Shown here: positions 16,654 through 24,278 of the stretch, in pieces
Layout of the letters: each line of letters opens with the position of its first letter
Numbering within the stretch: position 1 is the stretch's first letter
Source: Nitrospiraceae bacterium
Lineage (GTDB): Bacteria; Nitrospirota; Nitrospiria; Nitrospirales; Nitrospiraceae
Direction of reading: 5' to 3'
Assembly (NCBI GenBank): GCA_005799365.1
Contig: SYGV01000086.1
Location: forward strand, 1-37,390
DNA: 37,390 nt
The notes under the pieces: generated by a model
Told to the model about the DNA's origin: nothing
The model's database searches: none
Seen by the model: the letters and a program-made list of their open reading frames with translations, nothing else
Position numbers and translations under genes: made by a program

Positions 16654-16868
16654 GGCTCGACAGCCGGGTGTCCTGACTCGCGGATCGTCGCTCTCCCGCG
16701 CCTTCCCATCTTCAGAAGTTGACAGTCTTGAGTTCTCAGTGTTCAGTTTTCGACTGACAACTGATAACTGTCAACGTCTTCGCGACAGTGGCATTCGTGC
16801 GGGATCACTCCTCGTTTACAGTGGCGGTACCGTGATGGCCTTGCACCATCTTCCCCGTTCTGTCTGCC
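16654..16868 (-). promoter_or_regulatory. Cobalamin riboswitch upstream of btuB
   Basis: Read on the minus strand it has GGGGAAGATGGTGCAAGGCC, then CCGCCACTGTAA, then ATGCCACTGTC, GGGAAGGCGCGGGAG and finally GAGTCAGGACACCCGGC, all conserved blocks of the class-I cobalamin aptamer. Ends GGC-A-GACAG and CTGTC-GA-GCC can form P1. The arm between the CCACTG box and GGGAAGG is enlarged by a stutter palindrome (16718-16775). It presumably represses btuB and the downstream run when adenosylcobalamin is abundant. Confidence 0.93.
16718..16775. repeat. Stutter palindrome forming a peripheral arm of the btuB riboswitch
   Basis: Perfect 9-bp ends GTTGACAGT/ACTGTCAAC around degenerate TCAGT/ACTGA units. 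It lies wholly between conserved aptamer blocks, so it would extend one variable hairpin without touching the core. Confidence 0.75.
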
Positions 16869-16954
16869 TCTTCTCTCGACCTATCCTCCCTGTTGCGTGC
16901 CCCCATCCGCCTCAACGAGGAATGGGCACATCTTCCTCGTCGCCATCCAGACGC

Positions 16955-17014
16955 GATCAGCTTTCAGCCTTCAGCTCTCAGCCTTGATCTCCGAGCTGAC
17001 TACTGACTGCCAGC
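16955..17014. repeat. Stutter palindrome at the btuD 3' end
   Basis: GATCAGCTTTCAGCCTTCAG versus GAGCTGACTACTGACTGCC: imperfect inverted TCAGC units. The btuD stop at 16978 lies inside, so the last dozen residues (SSQLGDQG) come from it. Confidence 0.65.
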
Positions 17015-17859
17015 TTCCGGCCCGGCAGCGTCACCCGCGGCAAGCCGGACTGGGGGTGCCGGTCTACCAGGACTCGGCAGCGATAGACCTCCTCCAGCAC
17101 CTCCGGCGTCATCACCTCCTCCGGCGACCCCAGGCGCACGGTTCGCCCCCTGTCCAACAGCAGCAAGCGATCGCAGTGTTGGCCAGCCAGATTCAGATCA
17201 TGAGACACCAGGACCACGGTCAATCCCCGTTCTTCGTTGAGCCGGCTCAGGATCGAGCAGATATCCAATTGGTGATGGAGGTCCAGAAAGGCGGTCGGCT
17301 CGTCCAAGAGCAGCACCTTCGGTTCCTGGGTCAGCGCGCGGGCGATCACGGCCCGCTGGCGCTCCCCGCCCGATACATCGGTGATGGAACGGTGGGCCAG
17401 GTGCAGCACGTCGGTCTCCCGCATCGCCGCCTCCGCCGTACGGATATCCTCCGGCCCTTCCCAACCAAGACCGCTCAGTCCGATGTTCCGCCGATGGTGG
17501 GGAAACCGCCCCATCAGCACCATTTCGGTGATCGAAAATGGAAAGGCGATGGGGCTCTCCTGCGGAACCAGGGCCACCGATCTGGCCACCTCATGCTGCG
17601 GCATGCCGATGAGCTCGCAGCCAAACAACTTCACCGAACCTTCCTGCTGACGCAGCACCTTTGCCAGGATTTTCAGCAGCGAGCTCTTCCCCGACCCGTT
17701 CGGACCCAACACCCCCAGGATCTCGCCCGGACGCACCTCGAAGGTCAGGCCATCAAGGACCCAGCCGTTGCCCGACCGGCTCCCCGCTGGATGGCCGTAG
17801 GAGAACCGGAGCCCGTCCACCGAGTAGGCGGCTCCTCCTGTCAGCTCCTTGATGCTCAT
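16978..17859 (-). CDS. btuD: Corrinoid ABC transporter ATP-binding protein BtuD
   Basis: 293 residues, FecE/BtuD-type ATPase. Walker A is LGPNGSGKSSLLK, Q-loop LVPQESPIAFPF, signature DVSGGERQRAVIARAL, Walker B KVLLLDEPTAFLD, and the switch His is in VVLVSHDLNLA. It powers import of corrinoid through BtuC. Its ATG overlaps the btuC stop (ATGA at 17856-17859), and btuF precedes btuC, giving a complete BtuFCD set under the second riboswitch. Iron-siderophore importers share the fold; the riboswitch decides for corrinoids. Its C-terminus ends in a stutter palindrome. Confidence 0.94.
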   Translation of the reverse strand: MSIKELTGGAAYSVDGLRFSYGHPAGSRSGNGWVLDGLTFEVRPGEILGVLGPNGSGKSSLLKILAKVLRQQEGSVKLFGCELIGMPQHEVARSVALVPQESPIAFPFSITEMVLMGRFPHHRRNIGLSGLGWEGPEDIRTAEAAMRETDVLHLAHRSITDVSGGERQRAVIARALTQEPKVLLLDEPTAFLDLHHQLDICSILSRLNEERGLTVVLVSHDLNLAGQHCDRLLLLDRGRTVRLGSPEEVMTPEVLEEVYRCRVLVDRHPQSGLPRVTLPGRKLAVSSQLGDQG

Positions 17860-19010
17860 GCCAGCCGGCCCTTCCGCAAAGTCAGGAGATAGATGAAGAA
17901 CGGCCCTCCGGCCAGGGCGGTCACCACGCCCACCGGAATCTCCGTCGGGGCCAGCAACGTCCGCGCGATCGTATCCGCCGCCATCAGATACATGCCCCCC
18001 ACTAGGGCGGAGGCAGGCAAGAGCAGCCGGTGGTCCGCGCCGGCGAGCAGGCGCAGGGCATGCGGAATGACCATGCCGACGAACCCGATCATTCCGCTGA
18101 CCGACACGACTGCGCCCGTCAGCAGCGCCGACGTAAAAAAGACGGTCTGTTTGACTGCCTCGACCTCGACTCCGAGCGCGCGGGCCGACTCTTCCCCGAG
18201 CGTGAGCAGGTTGAGCGAGGCCGCCTGACGGAACAAGACGAGCAGGCCGGTCAGGAGATAGGCGGCCAGCACCAGCATGGCCGGGTAGTCCGGCGCGGTC
18301 AGCGTCCCCATCAGCCAGGACATCATGCCGAACGAGCGATTCGGCTCCATGATCGACGTCACGAACATGACCAGCGCGGAGAAGACGGCGTTGAGAATCA
18401 CCCCGGCCAGCAACAGGGTATGGATGGGCAGATATCCGTACGCGGTCGCAATACGGTAAACCACGAGCACGGAGAGCAACCCTCCGGCCATGGCGCAGAG
18501 AGAGAGCGCCGAAAAGGCCAGGGCCGTGCCCGTCAACCCGAACAGGATCGCCAGCCCGGCGCCCAGCGCCGCCCCGCTGGAAATACCGAGCACATAGGGA
18601 TCGGCCAGCGGATTCCGAAACAGGGCTTGAAGCCCCACGCCGACGGCTGCCAGACAGCCTCCGACCATGAAGGCTAGCAGCACCCGCGGCAATCGCACTT
18701 GCAATAAAATGACGCCGCTTGCGCCGGCCGATTCAAGACCTGCCGGGCCCGCGCCGATGGCCAGACTTACGATGCGAATCTCTTCGGCAAGCCCGATGCG
18801 CTCCGCGCCGAACTGCAGGCAGATTAGCAGCACGAGGACGGCGGCCGCAGCCAAGGCCGATAGGGTGAGCAGCCACCGCAAGGGCGACAGCCTGGATGAC
18901 CCGACCGGCGCGACACATGACGGCCTTGCGGCTTCTCCTGCCGGCGCCACAAACGCAGTCGCGACGGCCTTTCGTTCTTCCGATCGGGTCTGTCCGGCCA
19001 TGAGTCCCAT
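17856..19010 (-). CDS. btuC: Corrinoid ABC transporter permease BtuC
   Basis: A 384-residue FecCD-family inner-membrane permease with about ten TM helices. Seen: RLPRVLLAFMVGGCLAAVGVGLQALFRNPLADPYVLGISSGAALGA, the family's most conserved block, then GMIGFVGMVIPHALRLLAGADHR (the cytoplasmic coupling region) and PTEIPVGVVTALAGGPFFIYLL at the end. The first 50 or so residues are a variable non-membrane leader (GQTRSEERKAVATAF), so a shorter start is possible. ATG 19010 shares one base with the btuF stop TAA (TAATG). It works with BtuF and BtuD. Confidence 0.94.
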   Translation of the reverse strand: MGLMAGQTRSEERKAVATAFVAPAGEAARPSCVAPVGSSRLSPLRWLLTLSALAAAAVLVLLICLQFGAERIGLAEEIRIVSLAIGAGPAGLESAGASGVILLQVRLPRVLLAFMVGGCLAAVGVGLQALFRNPLADPYVLGISSGAALGAGLAILFGLTGTALAFSALSLCAMAGGLLSVLVVYRIATAYGYLPIHTLLLAGVILNAVFSALVMFVTSIMEPNRSFGMMSWLMGTLTAPDYPAMLVLAAYLLTGLLVLFRQAASLNLLTLGEESARALGVEVEAVKQTVFFTSALLTGAVVSVSGMIGFVGMVIPHALRLLAGADHRLLLPASALVGGMYLMAADTIARTLLAPTEIPVGVVTALAGGPFFIYLLTLRKGRLA

Positions 19011-20011
19011 TACGGCCCTGGCCCCTGTTCAAACGCCTCCGGGTGGATGATCCGGGCCAACGCCTCCAGCCCCTGGGCAATCCTGGGACCGGGCCGGTTC
19101 AGCAGATCGGCGGCAATCTGATGGAACCGCTGATGCTTGACGGCCGAGAGCGTGGTCCATCGCCGCCACTGTTGCTGCTCGCCCTCGGAAACGCTCTCGG
19201 CGCCGCCGACGGGAAAGATCAGGACCTCCGGGTCCTCCTTCAGCACCTCTTCCAGGCTCAGTCGGGGGTACGGAGCCTGCGCACGGCCGGCGACATTGAC
19301 GCCGCCGGCCAGCTCGATCATCTGATGGATAAAACTCCCGGGCCCGACCGTGATGAGCGGCTGGCTGTTCAGGACGTACAGCACGCGCAAACGCGGACGT
19401 TCCTGCACCCTGGCCCTGATCGCCGCAATCTGCCGCCGCATCTCGGTGGCCACCCGATCGCCAGCCTGGGAACGGTCCATCATCCGTCCGATGATCTGGA
19501 CGTGGGAGGGAATCTCCTCCATGGCCTTGGCCTCCAGAATGAAGGTGGGAATTTTAAGCTGTTCGAGCTTGGCCAGGGTATCCGCCCGAAGGAACGTACT
19601 GGGGGCCAGGACCAGGTCCGGCCTCAACGCGACGATGGACTCCAGATTCGGATTCGAATATCCGACTTTCGGTTTGGCGCGGGCCTGCGGCGGATAGTCG
19701 CAATAATCGGTCACCCCGACGATTTCCTCGTCGAGCCCGAGGCTGTAGAGGATTTCCGTCATGCTGGGCGCCAGCGACACTACCCGGGCCGGTCGTTTGG
19801 CCAGGTAGAGCTTGCGGCCCAAGTCGTCCAGAAAGGTCCGCTCAGCCAGATTGGCCATGAACGGCATGCCCGTGAGGATGCCTTGCTGCCGCCGATTCAG
19901 AGCCATATCATCACTCTCACCGGCCTGCGCAACGCCGGTGGTCCATAGCAACGCCAGGCAGAAGCACCAGGCTCCAACCAGGGCGCAACCCTGCGGTCGA
20001 CGGTTCCGCAA
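19010..20011 (-). CDS. btuF: Periplasmic corrinoid-binding protein BtuF
   Basis: About 333 residues, a cluster of the helical-backbone (Fe/B12) binding family. A signal peptide is visible (GCALVGAWCFCLALLWTTGVAQA), then RVVSLAPSMTEILYSLGLDEEIVGVTDYCDYP, NLESIVALRPDLVLAP, and ELAGGVNVAG..PYPRLSLEEVLKEDPEVLIF. It captures corrinoid and delivers it to BtuCD. The track start TTG 20035 falls in the loop of an intrinsic terminator. TTG 20011, directly after its U-run with GGGG nine bases upstream, is my choice, though no ATG/GTG is available and the start stays uncertain. There is an insert (SDDMALNRRQQGILTGMPF) between signal peptide and domain. Confidence 0.9.
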   Translation of the reverse strand: MRNRRPQGCALVGAWCFCLALLWTTGVAQAGESDDMALNRRQQGILTGMPFMANLAERTFLDDLGRKLYLAKRPARVVSLAPSMTEILYSLGLDEEIVGVTDYCDYPPQARAKPKVGYSNPNLESIVALRPDLVLAPSTFLRADTLAKLEQLKIPTFILEAKAMEEIPSHVQIIGRMMDRSQAGDRVATEMRRQIAAIRARVQERPRLRVLYVLNSQPLITVGPGSFIHQMIELAGGVNVAGRAQAPYPRLSLEEVLKEDPEVLIFPVGGAESVSEGEQQQWRRWTTLSAVKHQRFHQIAADLLNRPGPRIAQGLEALARIIHPEAFEQGPGP

Positions 20012-20012
20012 A

Positions 20013-20049
20013 TAAAAAATCCCCAAGGCCTGCAAAAGACCCTGAGGAT
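20013..20049 (-). terminator. Intrinsic terminator/attenuator between riboswitch and btuF
   Basis: On the minus strand AATCCTCAGG and CCTTGGGGATT pair (with a G-U pair and one bulge) and are followed by TTTTTTATTT. It is placed after the cobalamin aptamer and before the likely btuF start, so it fits a transcription-terminating expression platform. Confidence 0.7.
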
Positions 20050-20106
20050 TGCACCCGCTTCTTCACCCTCACTCTTTCCCCAGCCCACGAGGGAAAGACG
20101 GCCATG

Positions 20107-20346
20107 CTCCGGGGAGGTCTTCTGGCTTAGGGTTCGACTCTACTCCCCGCGCCTTCCCATCTCTTTAAACCGTGATCTGTGATGTGTGATACGTGATGCG
20201 TCAGAGGAGTTTCTGGTTCACCTCTGAACCCATTACTGATCACTCGTCACTTGTCACCGTCGCCAAGACAGTGGCTTCCGCGGGTTTCGTCCCCATTACA
20301 GCGGCGGGACCGCGAGGGAGTTGCACCCTCTTCCCTTGACCCGGAG
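20107..20346 (-). promoter_or_regulatory. Cobalamin riboswitch upstream of btuFCD
   Basis: Minus-strand blocks: AAGGGAAGAGGGTGCAACTCC, then CCCGCCGCTGTAATGGGG, AAGCCACTGTCTTGG, and GGGAAGGCGCGGGGAG; the 3' end closes with CCGGAG pairing CTCCGG at the 5' end (P1). A long stutter palindrome (20172-20257) enlarges the same variable arm as in the btuB riboswitch. The downstream terminator suggests transcriptional control of btuF, btuC and btuD. Confidence 0.93.
20172..20257. repeat. Stutter palindrome forming a peripheral arm of the btuFCD riboswitch
   Basis: GTGATCTGTGATGTGTGATA..CAGAGG against CCTCTG..CTGATCACTCGTCACTTGTCAC. The unit is GTGATnn. It occupies the same aptamer position as the unrelated-sequence palindrome at 16718-16775. 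Confidence 0.75.
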
Positions 20347-20670
20347 GTATGATTTGTAGACCCACTCTAGGGGAGGCCTTGATCCCCTGTCAAGGCTAAT
20401 TTCCAGGACCTGTGCTTCGTCCGCCGCAGCGGCGCTGCCGCTGTTTCACTTAAGCGGCCACTGCGTCTGAGTCGTTTCTCGGCGCCGCGACAGAACGCCC
20501 ACCTTCTCCTGCTGTGATTTTCGGCCGGTTCTTAGGCCGCCCCCCTGCACGTCGACCATGACATCTGGGTGGAAGCCAAAAGCGACCGCGACATCCCGAT
20601 TACGCTCTTCCCGCCCCAGGCCGGGTAACCTTCCCAGCCCTGACCTCACGAACGCCCCCGCGCATGGGTC
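20347..20670. other. Gene-poor stretch upstream of the btuFCD riboswitch
   Basis: It should hold the btuFCD promoter close to 20350-20400, but no clear -10/-35 is seen. A plus-strand run around 20551-20625 reads HDIWVEAKSDRDIPITLFPP then stops, with a stop codon shortly upstream; it looks like the tail of a lost gene. I do not recognise it. Confidence 0.4.
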
Positions 20671-20925
20671 TCATCCGTATTTGATTTTGAGCGCCAAAAT
20701 GGCGCCGGCCAGAATCAGCGTGACGATGTTGGCCACGATGACTGGAATGGAATGGATGAGCAGGCCGTAGACCAGCCACAGGAATACGCCCGTACAGAAC
20801 GTCGCCAGCATCCCGAACGACATGTCCCGCGCCGACTTGGTTTTCCAGGTCTTGATCAGTTGTGGGCAAAACGCAATGGTGGTCAATGCGCCGGCCGCCA
20901 GGCCGAGAACCATGATCGGGTCCAT
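20671..20925 (-). CDS. SemiSWEET/PQ-loop small membrane transporter
   Basis: 84 residues with three TM helices, one PQ-loop triple-helix unit: VLGLAAGALTTIAFCPQLIKTWKTKSARDMS contains the PQ motif, followed by FGMLATFCTGVFLWLVYGLL and IVANIVTLILAGAILALKI. SemiSWEETs work as homodimers moving sugars or other small molecules across the inner membrane; the substrate here is unknown. The track ORF runs 55 codons too long. ATG 20925 lies just after AGGAGG (short spacing), and ATG 20913 is an alternative with a spacing nearer the usual. It appears monocistronic. Confidence 0.9.
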   Translation of the reverse strand: MDPIMVLGLAAGALTTIAFCPQLIKTWKTKSARDMSFGMLATFCTGVFLWLVYGLLIHSIPVIVANIVTLILAGAILALKIKYG

Positions 20926-21005
20926 AACCTCCTCTTCCCGCCGCTGCGCGTGAGAATGCCTCGCGGGAGAATAGAGGGTTTTCACTCGCTGCACAAGCGG
21001 TGAGA

Positions 21006-21419
21006 CTAGACGTCCTTGGAAGATCCCTGCGAAGGAACCCGGCCGAAGAGGCGGTACCGGTAGCGGGCCACGACGCGGTAGAGGAGCCAAGCCACGGGGC
21101 GCACGAGCGGAACCTTGAGCAAGGCCAGCCAGAAACGCCCGCCTCGCAAACCGGGAATCAACGGGAGGAACGCATCGAGCCCCCGCCTGATCCGCCCGTC
21201 CTGCTCGACTAAAAACGCCACATCCGGCCGGCCCGGCTTGTAGTCGGCGCCGAGACAGCAGGCCGCCTCCTCGCTCTGATAGGGAATAAAACGAACCGTT
21301 GGCGTTCCGCCCAGCCGTTCCAGCCCGGCTTTTGCGGTCACGCAGAGATGACAGGCCCCATCATAGATCAGGGTATGCTCCAGCCGGCTCAAGCTATCCT
21401 GCTGAACGATCCCCGCCAT
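21006..21419 (-). CDS. DCC-family thiol-disulfide oxidoreductase-like protein (DUF393)
   Basis: 137 residues. LIYDGACHLCVTAKAGLERL carries the YDGxCxxC motif of the DCC family (thioredoxin-like, DUF393). PYQSEEAACCLGADY, VAFLVEQDGRIRRGLDAFLPLI and the C-terminal YRVVARYRYRLFG also match the family. Actual substrates of the family are unknown. ATG 21419 is chosen over 21440 because GAGG lies five bases upstream. It lies 80 bp upstream of the SemiSWEET gene on the same strand. A MITE-like palindrome lies about 90 bp upstream of its start. Confidence 0.88.
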   Translation of the reverse strand: MAGIVQQDSLSRLEHTLIYDGACHLCVTAKAGLERLGGTPTVRFIPYQSEEAACCLGADYKPGRPDVAFLVEQDGRIRRGLDAFLPLIPGLRGGRFWLALLKVPLVRPVAWLLYRVVARYRYRLFGRVPSQGSSKDV

Positions 21420-21512
21420 GGCTTCCTCACACAAAGGCATTCACACTAGCAGTAGAGCTACCATCAGGCAACTATTGCCGCATGGTCAGCGATATCTTGC
21501 CTCAAGACCCCA

Positions 21513-21636
21513 CAGGATGGTCAAACAGGCAGGCCAGCGAGGCCGCAGGAAGCGAGGCCCCCAAGGCGCACTGAAGAAGTACGTTGAGGGGTTCGAGCGA
21601 CCGAGAACAAAGCTGGATGCCTGTTTCAACATCCTG
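21513..21636. mobile_element. MITE-like palindromic element, copy 2
   Basis: The left end reads CAGGATGGTCAAACAGGCAG; the complement of the right end reads CAGGATGTTGAAACAGGCAT. Both continue to CCAGC. The inner part (AGCGAGGCCGCAGGAAGCGAG) matches the inside of copy 1 at 10815-10845 in inverse orientation. No ORF of its own; it ends about 13 bp before a hypothetical gene. Confidence 0.75.
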
Positions 21637-21649
21637 CTATAGTCGCCCC

Positions 21650-22048
21650 ATGTCCATCCAGCGCATCATGGCCGTCCTGCTCGCCATCCTGATCGCATTG
21701 GCTTCCCTCTCGTCATCGGGATTGGGAACCGGCGGGCACATCATCCGAAGCGGATTTTTGTACGGCCTGCCGCTGATCCTGATGGGCTTGCTGCTGGCTC
21801 ACGTCCGCTGGGCCTTGATGGCGGGGGTGATGTACGGAACTGTGGGCTTGGCGCTAGACATCTCGACGGCGGTGCAAGACCTGACCAAGACCGGCGCCGG
21901 GGCTGAGGCGCTGCTGATCAGCGGCGTGAGCGGGCTGGTGAATTTCTTGTTGATCGTCCTCGGCGGGCGCGGGTTCCTTGACGTCGGGACGGCAGAACGG
22001 CCTCAAGAATCCCCCCCTCCCAATCCCCTGTCCCCGCCCGGAGCCTGA
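21650..22048 (+). CDS. Hypothetical membrane protein
   Basis: 132 residues, unrecognised. Hydrophobic helices at about 7-24 (AVLLAILIALASLSSSGLG), 35-50 (GFLYGLPLILMGLLLAHV), 53-70 and 88-106 (LLISGVSGLVNFLLIVLGG), then a Pro-rich end. ATG 21650 is chosen because the track extension runs through the MITE-like element. No clear Shine-Dalgarno is seen. The last 131 bp overlap the end of the convergent methyltransferase gene, on the opposite strand. Confidence 0.65.
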   Translation: MSIQRIMAVLLAILIALASLSSSGLGTGGHIIRSGFLYGLPLILMGLLLAHVRWALMAGVMYGTVGLALDISTAVQDLTKTGAGAEALLISGVSGLVNFLLIVLGGRGFLDVGTAERPQESPPPNPLSPPGA

Positions 22049-23030
22049 CCGGCCCGACTCGAGCAAATCCGGCCAAGCGCAGCCAGGTCGTGGTCTCGCG
22101 GATGCCGTAAGTGTTCCCTCGCTCCGTGAACAGGAGCATGGTGACAGCGAACAAGTTGGCTTCCTGCGGATAGAGGCCGTCGGCATCCAGCAGGAAGGCA
22201 TCCTGGATCAAGAGACGCCCGCCGGGATTCAACGCGGCGGCGGCCCGGCGAAAGACTTGCCGGTTCTCCTCCGGCGAGTAGATGTGCAGCACGTTGGAAT
22301 ACCAGATCACGTCGTACTTGCCCGGGATCGGCTGCTTCACGAAATCCACCGGCACATAGGACAGCCGCTTCCCCTGAGGAACCCCGGCCGCGATCTCCCG
22401 CGCCACCTCCAGCGCCGGAGTCCGATCGGCCACCGTCGCCCGCAGCCTGGGGTTCTGTGCCAGAAACGCCAGCGCATAGGTGCCGGGGCCTCCGCCCAGG
22501 TCCAAGAAGGTCTTCGTGCCGCCGATATCGACTTGAGCCGCGACCTTAGGGGCCACCTCCATCGAACGGTGGTGCATGGCCCAGGTAAATTCCCGCCGAT
22601 AGGCAACCGCATCCGGCTCGTCGTCCTCCAGCGGCTTGCCGGACCTGACCTGTTCGGTCAAGTGCGACCAGTCGGCCCAGTGATTTTTCAGAAGGCGGAG
22701 ATAGGCGCCGCGATATTGTGGGCTCTTGGCATTGAGCTCGCCTGATCCGAGCGGCCCGTTGCGATAGCCGTTCCCCTGTTTCTTGAGCAGACCGACGCAG
22801 GCCAAATTCCGGCAGAGGATGTCGAGCCCCCGCCGGCTTGCGCGGAGCCGCCGGGCCAGGGTCGGGATCGTCCAGACCCGCCCGCCCATCACCGTAAAAA
22901 GATCCAGTTCTAGGGCGGAGATCAAAATCCTGGGCAGCCGATAGGCGGAGACCGCGTCTCGGAAGTCTTCGAAGTCGCAGATGGATGAATGTGCGGCCCG
23001 TTGGGCACTCCCCAGTTTTGCCTTTTTCAT
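21918..23030 (-). CDS. SAM-dependent O-methyltransferase-like protein
   Basis: 370 residues. An N-terminal winged-helix dimerisation domain (ALELDLFTVMGGRVWTIPTLARRLRASRRGLDILCRNLACVGLL) and a Rossmann methyltransferase domain: FLDLGGGPGTYALAFLAQNP is motif I, ATVADRTPALEVARE motif II, YDVIWYSNVLHIYSPEENRQVFRRAAAALNPGGRLLIQD motifs IV-V. This is the acetylserotonin/hydroxyneurosporene O-methyltransferase layout; the substrate cannot be told. The last 25 residues are a basic tail (RRQGTRARRGRSTRN) overlapping the opposite-strand gene. The start codon lies in an A-rich stutter (GTAAAAATGAAAAAGGC), so the exact start is uncertain. Confidence 0.85.
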   Translation of the reverse strand: MKKAKLGSAQRAAHSSICDFEDFRDAVSAYRLPRILISALELDLFTVMGGRVWTIPTLARRLRASRRGLDILCRNLACVGLLKKQGNGYRNGPLGSGELNAKSPQYRGAYLRLLKNHWADWSHLTEQVRSGKPLEDDEPDAVAYRREFTWAMHHRSMEVAPKVAAQVDIGGTKTFLDLGGGPGTYALAFLAQNPRLRATVADRTPALEVAREIAAGVPQGKRLSYVPVDFVKQPIPGKYDVIWYSNVLHIYSPEENRQVFRRAAAALNPGGRLLIQDAFLLDADGLYPQEANLFAVTMLLFTERGNTYGIRETTTWLRLAGFARVGPVRLRAGTGDWEGGILEAVLPSRRQGTRARRGRSTRNSPARSRR

Positions 23031-23032
23031 TT

Positions 23033-23461
23033 TTACGTTTTACTTGCGGAAAACTGCTGCTGGCACCAGCGGACGGTTGCCGTCACATCCTCCAATTTGG
23101 CCAGGTCCAGCGGTCGTTGAAACGTGACTGCCACATATGCGTCGGTCATCTTGGTCGCTTCCTCGAATCCGGCGCTCAGGAAGGCCTTGCGGACCTTGGC
23201 CACCATCGGCTGCAGATAATACTTGGCTTGCTTGGCCAGTTCATCGCTACCCAAATCCTCGGGCGTGCCGTCGGACAAGAGGCTTTTAACGTCGTCCATA
23301 TCAATGCCCGTCTGGCAAATCACGCGACCGTCAGGGGTCAGCTCCAGCATCCAGTTTTCGTCGGCCAGCGCCAACGCCAGGGCTCCACCCGGCTCCAGCT
23401 CATAGAAGGCCGGGTCCTGCCGGCACAACTGCGCGCGCGTTTCCGCCCAGTCTCCGCTCAT
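23033..23461 (-). CDS. Hypothetical protein
   Basis: 142 residues, soluble and acidic, with no family I can name. Features: FYELEPGGALALALADENWMLELTPDGRVICQTG, a GTPEDLGSDELAKQAKYYLQPM helix region and VAVTFQRPLDLAKLEDVTATVRWCQQQF. Its ATG overlaps the TPR gene stop (ATGA), and the methyltransferase gene starts three bases after its stop, so the three genes form one transcription unit. A partner of the TPR protein is possible but only from position. Confidence 0.7.
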   Translation of the reverse strand: MSGDWAETRAQLCRQDPAFYELEPGGALALALADENWMLELTPDGRVICQTGIDMDDVKSLLSDGTPEDLGSDELAKQAKYYLQPMVAKVRKAFLSAGFEEATKMTDAYVAVTFQRPLDLAKLEDVTATVRWCQQQFSASKT

Positions 23462-24276
23462 GTCCGCCTCTCACCCGACATCACCCAGCTGTGCCCGCCT
23501 GGCAAGCAGGCCTGCAACTGCTCCAAGCGCTTCGTATTTTCTTCCAGCTTGGGCAGCCGGTACTTACGATCCATCTGCACCACCAACGCCAGCAACTCGG
23601 CCGCTTCTTTGAGTCGCCCCAGTTCTTCGTAACACTGGGTCATCACGTACCTCGCGCCCCCCGTCCGCAATTCGTCGCCGCTCCGCTCCGCCACCGCCTG
23701 ACTCGTCTGGCAACAGGCGAGGGCTTCCTCATAGTGCTTCTGCACCAGATGCGTTCTGGCCATCATGCGCCAGGCATCCGCCACGCCGCCCTGATCGTCC
23801 AATCGGCGCATCAAGGCCAGGGACTGCTCGTAATAGCGCAGGGCTTCTTCGATCTGGCCGGTTTCACGGGCCACCAATCCCAAATCCGAGAACAGCACGG
23901 CTAGGCCCTGCTCATCGCGGGACCGCCGCATAATGTCCAAGGCCTCCAGATAGTAGGCGCGGGCCCGATCCCATTCTCCGGCATCGGCGCGCAGGTTGCC
24001 CAAGTTGGCCAGGGTCGTGCCGATGCCCCGGTCGTCTCCCAGGATCTTTTGCAATTCGAGCACTTCCTGGTAGTAGGCCTGGGCCTGCTCCCGCCGTCCG
24101 CTCACCGCGCAAATGTTCCCCAGATTGCCGAGCGTCGCGACCAGCGCCCGGCGGTCCCCGGTGATCCGGTCATAGTCCAGGGCCTTGGCATAGCAGACAT
24201 AGGCCTCGGTGTAATGGCCGTGCGAGAAAAAATCGTTGCCCTGGCGATTGAGCTGCTCGGAGTGAGTCGGCTGCAT
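23458..24276 (-). CDS. Tetratricopeptide repeat protein
   Basis: 272 residues, about six TPR units: NDFFSHGHYTEAYVCYAKALDY, LGNLGNICAVSGRREQAQAYY, LANLGNLRADAGEWDRARAYY, SDLGLVARETGQIEEALRYY, WRMMARTHLVQKHYEEALAC, and a weaker one after. No signal peptide or catalytic domain is seen, so it is probably a cytosolic scaffold. It ends with an ATGA overlap with the next gene and starts two bases after the stop of the MBL-like gene. Confidence 0.88.
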   Translation of the reverse strand: MQPTHSEQLNRQGNDFFSHGHYTEAYVCYAKALDYDRITGDRRALVATLGNLGNICAVSGRREQAQAYYQEVLELQKILGDDRGIGTTLANLGNLRADAGEWDRARAYYLEALDIMRRSRDEQGLAVLFSDLGLVARETGQIEEALRYYEQSLALMRRLDDQGGVADAWRMMARTHLVQKHYEEALACCQTSQAVAERSGDELRTGGARYVMTQCYEELGRLKEAAELLALVVQMDRKYRLPKLEENTKRLEQLQACLPGGHSWVMSGERRT

Positions 24277-24278
24277 GG

